A stretch of 58,333 bases of DNA from the NCBI GenBank assembly GCA_005778115.1, contig SXKJ01000047.1:1-58333 (forward strand). Direction: 5' to 3'. The notes beneath the pieces were generated by a model that saw only the letters and a program-made list of their open reading frames with translations, ran no database searches and was not told the DNA's origin. A program made the position numbers and the translations under genes. The stretch comes from Planctomyces sp. (GTDB lineage Bacteria; Planctomycetota; Planctomycetia; Planctomycetales; Planctomycetaceae). Positions 54,710 through 58,333 of the stretch are shown here, piece by piece. Numbering within the stretch: position 1 is the stretch's first letter; every line of letters begins with the position of its first letter.

Positions 54710-54835
54710 TCAACCGCTAAAGCACCAACTGAGGAAAACGCTCGCATGGACTGGGAAGTCTTGTTGTAATGGCCCCAACGATCCACGAGACAACTCACAC
54801 CTGCAACTCGTGCGTCGGACATGGAGCCGTTCGTC

Positions 54836-55618
54836 ATGAAGAATCCCTTTCCCGGCATGAATCCCTATCTGCAATTGAGGTGGGCTGACTTTCACACGAG
54901 CTTCACGGTCGCGATTCGCGACGCACTGAATCAAAACTTGCCGGGCGACTTGGAAGCGCGAGTGGAAGAAAGCATCACGGTCGATATCGAGGCTGAACGC
55001 CGCACCATTTACCCCGACGTCAGTGTCTTTCAGGAAGAGAGCGGCTCCTCAATCGCCACCGCGACCGTATCGTCCGTCTTGGTCACGGAGCCCATGGTCG
55101 TGGCGTTGCGCGATGACCCGCGCACCGAACGGCACATTGAAATCCTCGATCTGAAGTCCGGCGGCCGAGTTATCACGGCGATTGAATTGCTGAGTCCAGC
55201 CAACAAGACCAGCGAAGGTCGCGAGGCATATCACAAGAAGCAGGCGGAGTTCATTGCCGCTCGCGTGAACCTCGTGGAAATCGACTTCATCCGAGGTGGC
55301 CTGTTCGTCTTGGCCATGCCCGAACGAAAACTTCCGCGCCGTTGCCAAACTCCGTATCTCATCAACGTCCGCCGAGTGACTCGATTCGACGAGGCATTTC
55401 TCTATCCCATTTCGTTGCGTGACCCGCTTCCCAATATTCGCATTCCGTTGCGTCCCACTGACAGCGACGTCGTCCTGCAACTGCAACCTTTGTTGGACGA
55501 GTGCTACGATCGTGGCCGATATCGAATGAATTACCAACAGCCTCCCGATCCTCCATTGCCGGCCGAGGATGATGCTTGGGTCGATCAATTGTTGCGGGAA
55601 CAGGGGTTGCGGCCGTAA
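54836..55618 (+). CDS. DUF4058 family protein
   Basis: About 260 residues of the DUF4058 family, recognisable by the opening MKNPFPGMNPYLQ...WADFHTSF and by ITAIELLSPANKTSEGREAYHKK-like central sequence, which recalls PD-(D/E)XK nuclease-like cores (Glu and Lys spacing), an inference only. The ATG at 54836 follows GGAG by nine bases; an upstream ATG at 54821 lacks a site. Common in planctomycetes and cyanobacteria, function unknown. Located between ftsH and the DUF1501 gene on the same strand. Confidence 0.85.
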   Translation: MKNPFPGMNPYLQLRWADFHTSFTVAIRDALNQNLPGDLEARVEESITVDIEAERRTIYPDVSVFQEESGSSIATATVSSVLVTEPMVVALRDDPRTERHIEILDLKSGGRVITAIELLSPANKTSEGREAYHKKQAEFIAARVNLVEIDFIRGGLFVLAMPERKLPRRCQTPYLINVRRVTRFDEAFLYPISLRDPLPNIRIPLRPTDSDVVLQLQPLLDECYDRGRYRMNYQQPPDPPLPAEDDAWVDQLLREQGLRP

Positions 55619-55651
55619 TGCGGAGCAGCGAGTCGAAGGGGATTCTGCGTC

Positions 55652-57085
55652 ATGCTCACTCTCGCTTCCAAATCTTCTCAGCCGAGTTGTGATGGCTTCT
55701 CTCGCCGCGATTTCCTACAGGCTGGCGCGTTGACGCTCGGCGGATTGACGTTGCCGTGGCTGTTCGAGCAACAAGCCGCGTTGGCGGAAACAGTGGCCGG
55801 CGCGAGTAATTCAGGACGGCCGGGCTTTGTGCGTGACAAGTCGATTGTGCTGCTGTTTTTGTCTGGCGGAAGTTCGCATATCGAAACGTTCAATCCAAAC
55901 ATGGACGCGCCGGCTCCGTACAGCAGCATGACCGGCGAGGTGATGACGTCGTTGCCGGGAGTCTCGTTTGGCGGGACGTTTCCACAGCTTGCACGGCATG
56001 CACACGAGATGGCAGTGGTGCGGAGCTTTCAGCATCCGCTGACCGGGCATGTCGAGGCCATCGTACACATGCTGACCGGCGGGACGGATCCCGTTGGGAA
56101 GCGGAAGACTGGCTTCAGCATGGGTTCGGCCTGCTCGCGATTGGGGGGAGCGAATCATCCGCGCACAGGAATGCCGAGCTTCGCACTGCTCAACACGGAC
56201 GAGGTCGATCCACAGTATCGCAATGAGCGCACTCGCGTGGAGAACGGTTCTGAACCGAACGCGCTCGGTGCAGCGTTCGGGCCGTTCAATCCCAGCGGCA
56301 AGAGCGAAGCCGTTCGTAATATGAGGATCAGTGTCCCGCGTGTTCGGCTCGACAACCGCCGCGAGTTGTTGGCGTCGCTCGATCAACTGAAGGCCGAGGC
56401 GGACGAGTTGCAAGTACTCGACAGTGCCGACCGATTCACGCAGCAGGCGTTCGATGTGATCTTGGGGAGCGCGGCTGAAGCGTTTGATCTGTCGAAAGAG
56501 AATCGGCGCTTGGTTGAGCGGTATGACACCAGTCACATTCAAGTCGGCAAGAAGTCGTTTCGATCGTCGCTGCTCGGACAGCACATGCTGACCGCGCGAC
56601 GTTTGGTTGAGTCGGGTTGCCAATTCGTGACCGTGCATTCGGCCGGCTGGGACATGCACGCGGATGGCAACAATCCCGGCATGGTTGCCGGCATGGAGAT
56701 GCTCGGCCGATCGGTGGATCAGGCGGTTTCGGTGTTTCTGGAAGACGTGGCCGCTCGCGGGCTGAGCGACAAGGTGTTGCTGATCATCACGGGGGACTTC
56801 GGCCGCACGCCGAAGATCAACAAGAATGGCGGTCGCGATCACTGGTCGAATCTCAGCACGCTGGCCTTCGCGGGGGGCGGCTGGAAGATGGGCCAAGTCA
56901 TTGGTCAAGCGGCGCGCAAGAATGATGTCCCGCTGTCCGAACCGATCATGACATCGCATCTACTCGGCACAGTCCTGCACACGCTGTTTGATGTCGCGGC
57001 ACTCCGATTGGCTCGCGGAGTTCCACGCGAAGTGATGTCGCTGGTCGAGCAATCCGAACCAGTGCCGGGTTTGGCCGCCCATTAA
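55652..57085 (+). CDS. DUF1501 protein, Tat-exported
   Basis: A 477-residue protein with a Tat signal (SRRDFLQAGALTLGG, residues about 18-32), then the DUF1501 domain related to the alkaline phosphatase/sulfatase fold: VLLFLSGGSSHIETFNP, FQHPLTGHVEAIVH, VTVHSAGWDMHADG and ITGDFGRTPKINKNGGRDHW. Planctomycetes have many copies, usually beside a DUF1549/DUF1553 cytochrome gene; no such partner is found here. Enzymatic role unproven. Convergent with a small gene at 57089. Confidence 0.92.
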   Translation: MLTLASKSSQPSCDGFSRRDFLQAGALTLGGLTLPWLFEQQAALAETVAGASNSGRPGFVRDKSIVLLFLSGGSSHIETFNPNMDAPAPYSSMTGEVMTSLPGVSFGGTFPQLARHAHEMAVVRSFQHPLTGHVEAIVHMLTGGTDPVGKRKTGFSMGSACSRLGGANHPRTGMPSFALLNTDEVDPQYRNERTRVENGSEPNALGAAFGPFNPSGKSEAVRNMRISVPRVRLDNRRELLASLDQLKAEADELQVLDSADRFTQQAFDVILGSAAEAFDLSKENRRLVERYDTSHIQVGKKSFRSSLLGQHMLTARRLVESGCQFVTVHSAGWDMHADGNNPGMVAGMEMLGRSVDQAVSVFLEDVAARGLSDKVLLIITGDFGRTPKINKNGGRDHWSNLSTLAFAGGGWKMGQVIGQAARKNDVPLSEPIMTSHLLGTVLHTLFDVAALRLARGVPREVMSLVEQSEPVPGLAAH

Positions 57086-57088
57086 GGA

Positions 57089-57379
57089 TCAATCTGCCGG
57101 TCTCGAAGTTGTGTTGTCACCACCATAGGGACGAAGTGGCTCGTCAGGCTCAGCTTCGTAAACAACGGGAAAGCCGCCGCACAGGGCTTCCAAATCTGGA
57201 ACGGGAACGTTGGTCGTCTTAGGCACCGACGCGAGCAAGGCCCAGTTTCCTATTGCGTCGCAAGTGATCCCCGTACGGCGTACCAACGGATGCATCAACG
57301 AATCACAAAACGCCAGCAATTCCGCAGGAGGGTCTGCTGATTTTGGCTCACCGGGAATATGCAGTTTTGGTGGACGCAT
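57089..57379 (-). CDS. small hypothetical protein
   Basis: A 96-residue frame (MRPPKLHIPGEPKSADPP...) with protein-like composition and conserved-looking stretches (LLAFCDSLMHPLVRR, GNWALLASVP), ending three bases from the DUF1501 stop. No domain recognised. It lies downstream of the terminator of the peptidase gene, so it needs its own promoter. Confidence 0.5.
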   Translation of the reverse strand: MRPPKLHIPGEPKSADPPAELLAFCDSLMHPLVRRTGITCDAIGNWALLASVPKTTNVPVPDLEALCGGFPVVYEAEPDEPLRPYGGDNTTSRPAD

Positions 57380-57494
57380 TGGCGAGTCCCCTTACATCAA
57401 TCAGGCCAAAAGTAGACCAGTCACTCCAACCGAAACCTTTGAGTCACAGAGTGGCTCGTCGACTTTGCGGCTCCGCCGCCCGACAGGTCAAATG

Positions 57495-57530
57495 AAAAAA
57501 CTGCCGTTGGATTCGCATCCAACGGCAGTT
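57495..57530 (-). terminator. intrinsic terminator of the peptidase gene
   Basis: On the minus strand, a perfect 13-base stem (AACTGCCGTTGGA and complement) with a six-base loop followed by a run of T (57495-57500 as A on the plus strand), 23 bases after the peptidase stop. Textbook rho-independent form. Confidence 0.85.
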
Positions 57531-57553
57531 CCAGATTCTAACCCATCGATTAA

Positions 57554-58201
57554 CTAAGCGGGAACGACATTGAACCGCGAGCAGACTGCCGTGAGATCGC
57601 ACGCGGTCGTGGACGTTCCATTGCCGGCGAAGAGCAGCGCGACCGGACGACCGGACGTTTGCTCAAGGATCGCCGATCCCGAGTCGCCGGGAAGACTAAA
57701 CGGCTGGCCGGTTTGCCCGGCAATCTGCACGCAGTTGTCGAAGACGGCGATCCGTGGAGCCTGCTGACTTCCATAATTCACCGTGACACCGTTGACTCGA
57801 ATCGCCGTGATCGTCCCTTTTGTCACGGCCGTTGTGCGTCCCGACTTCGTGACTCGCATTGCCGGACGCGCCGCCAACAAAGTGGGATTGTAATTGGCAA
57901 TTCCAAACATCGTTCTTGGCTGAACGAGATTGGCTTGCGTGATCGAGGCAATGGCGGCGTCCATGCGATTTCTGGGAGTGACGCCGCCCGAAGGGAATTG
58001 AATGGGCTCAATCTGGCTCAGTCGTGCGAAAACATTGTTGGGTGCTACGCCGAATGGCTGCATGATCTGTGTTCCAATGGGCAACGCATTCGTGTCGGCC
58101 AGGACGTGGTTGTTGCTCAGCGCAAACAACTGCCCGCCGACCACCGGACCACGGCGAACCAGACACCCCAATGTGCCAACAAATCCCGCCGCGAAGGGCA
58201 A
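57554..58201 (-). CDS. trypsin-like serine peptidase (NAL1-type)
   Basis: A 215-residue chymotrypsin-fold peptidase. Catalytic triad visible: His32 in LSNNHVLAD, Asp81 in RMDAAIASI, Ser174 in LPGDSGSAIL. Resembles the plant NAL1-type/bacterial trypsin-like group with TLGCLV near the N-terminus. The only start is TTG at 58201, with no ribosome binding site; six codons upstream in the same frame is TAA (58217-58219) and before it an open frame reaching the window edge. The gene may thus be longer and interrupted. The intrinsic terminator is at 57495-57530. Confidence 0.78.
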   Translation of the reverse strand: MPFAAGFVGTLGCLVRRGPVVGGQLFALSNNHVLADTNALPIGTQIMQPFGVAPNNVFARLSQIEPIQFPSGGVTPRNRMDAAIASITQANLVQPRTMFGIANYNPTLLAARPAMRVTKSGRTTAVTKGTITAIRVNGVTVNYGSQQAPRIAVFDNCVQIAGQTGQPFSLPGDSGSAILEQTSGRPVALLFAGNGTSTTACDLTAVCSRFNVVPA

Positions 58202-58216
58202 CGCCGTGAAGAATTT

Positions 58217-58333
58217 TTAAGCGGCGATGTTTTCATTCGTGAAGTTGGTGAGTTGCTTCTTTTCTTGCGGAGAGAGCTGGCTGAGTTTGGGATCTCCGAG
58301 AGGTTTTTTATCAGGGTTGGGGGGATGGTAGCG
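58217..58333 (-). CDS. 3' end of an open frame cut by the window edge
   Basis: A 38-residue tail reading from the right edge in the same frame as the peptidase, ending in TAA (58217-58219). It includes DPKLSQLSPQEKKQLTNF, which looks like real protein sequence. Either the C-terminus of a separate gene or the N-terminal part of the peptidase gene interrupted by a stop. Confidence 0.4.
   Translation of the reverse strand, partial: RYHPPNPDKKPLGDPKLSQLSPQEKKQLTNFTNENIAA

Overview
The window looks like a chromosomal segment from a planctomycete (phylum Planctomycetota), read as GC-rich by eye. The markers are: a DUF1559 pseudopilin-like protein, a Tat-exported DUF1501 protein, DUF4058, three large surface proteins carrying LEPR-type N-terminal motifs and RTX calcium-binding or propeller domains, an ECF-like sigma factor next to a Ser/Thr kinase with WD40-type repeats, a fused ResB-CcsA cytochrome c assembly protein, and many short intergenic palindromes. 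I saw no rRNA, tRNA, CRISPR array, insertion sequence or prophage.

Layout. 0.36-7.6 kb (minus): a three-gene cluster of transglutaminase/DUF2126, circularly permuted ATP-grasp/alpha-E fusion and a second transglutaminase, a combination known as a predicted amidoligase/peptide-modification system. 7.9-13.4 kb: a central-carbon node with 6-phosphofructokinase (minus), PEP carboxylase (plus, with an in-frame stop near its 5' end) and fructose-1,6-bisphosphatase (minus, convergent). 13.5-20.2 kb (minus): a sugar isomerase-like TIM barrel, prepilin peptidase, shikimate kinase, a bifunctional dehydroquinate dehydratase/shikimate dehydrogenase and MutL. 20.4-25.9 kb (minus): a surface protein, an ECF sigma factor (ATGA overlap) and a transmembrane kinase, probably one signalling operon. 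26.3-32.9 kb (plus): an RTX/beta-propeller protein with an exact internal 90-bp duplication, a pseudopilin-like DUF1559 protein and two lipoproteins.

33.0-39.9 kb: the CcsB-CcsA fusion and a lipoprotein with a duplicated domain (minus), then a plus-strand c-type cytochrome whose C-terminus looks like the ribosomal L7/L12 C-terminal domain, the most unusual architecture here. 40.0-43.4 kb (minus): an ABC-2 transporter pair, the permease carrying a propeller-like domain and the ATPase a glycine-to-cysteine change in Walker A. 43.7-51.6 kb (minus): a 2636-residue RTX protein. 51.9-57.1 kb (plus): Maf, FtsH, DUF4058 and DUF1501. 57.1-58.3 kb (minus): a small unknown protein, a trypsin-like peptidase with a clean intrinsic terminator, and the 3' end of a reading frame running off the edge.

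The strongest genome-scale signal is the density of short palindromic elements of several families. Most are intergenic, but several lie in frame inside coding regions (ATP-grasp/alpha-E, DUF2126, the 579-residue surface protein, the shikimate kinase tail) or supply stop codons (aroDE, Maf, the isomerase-like gene). This resembles palindromic elements described inside Rickettsia genes. A separate small set of anomalies (TAA in ppc, Walker A Cys, TAA beside the right-edge peptidase) could each be a single G-to-T change on the coding strand, so mutation and sequencing error both need to be considered.
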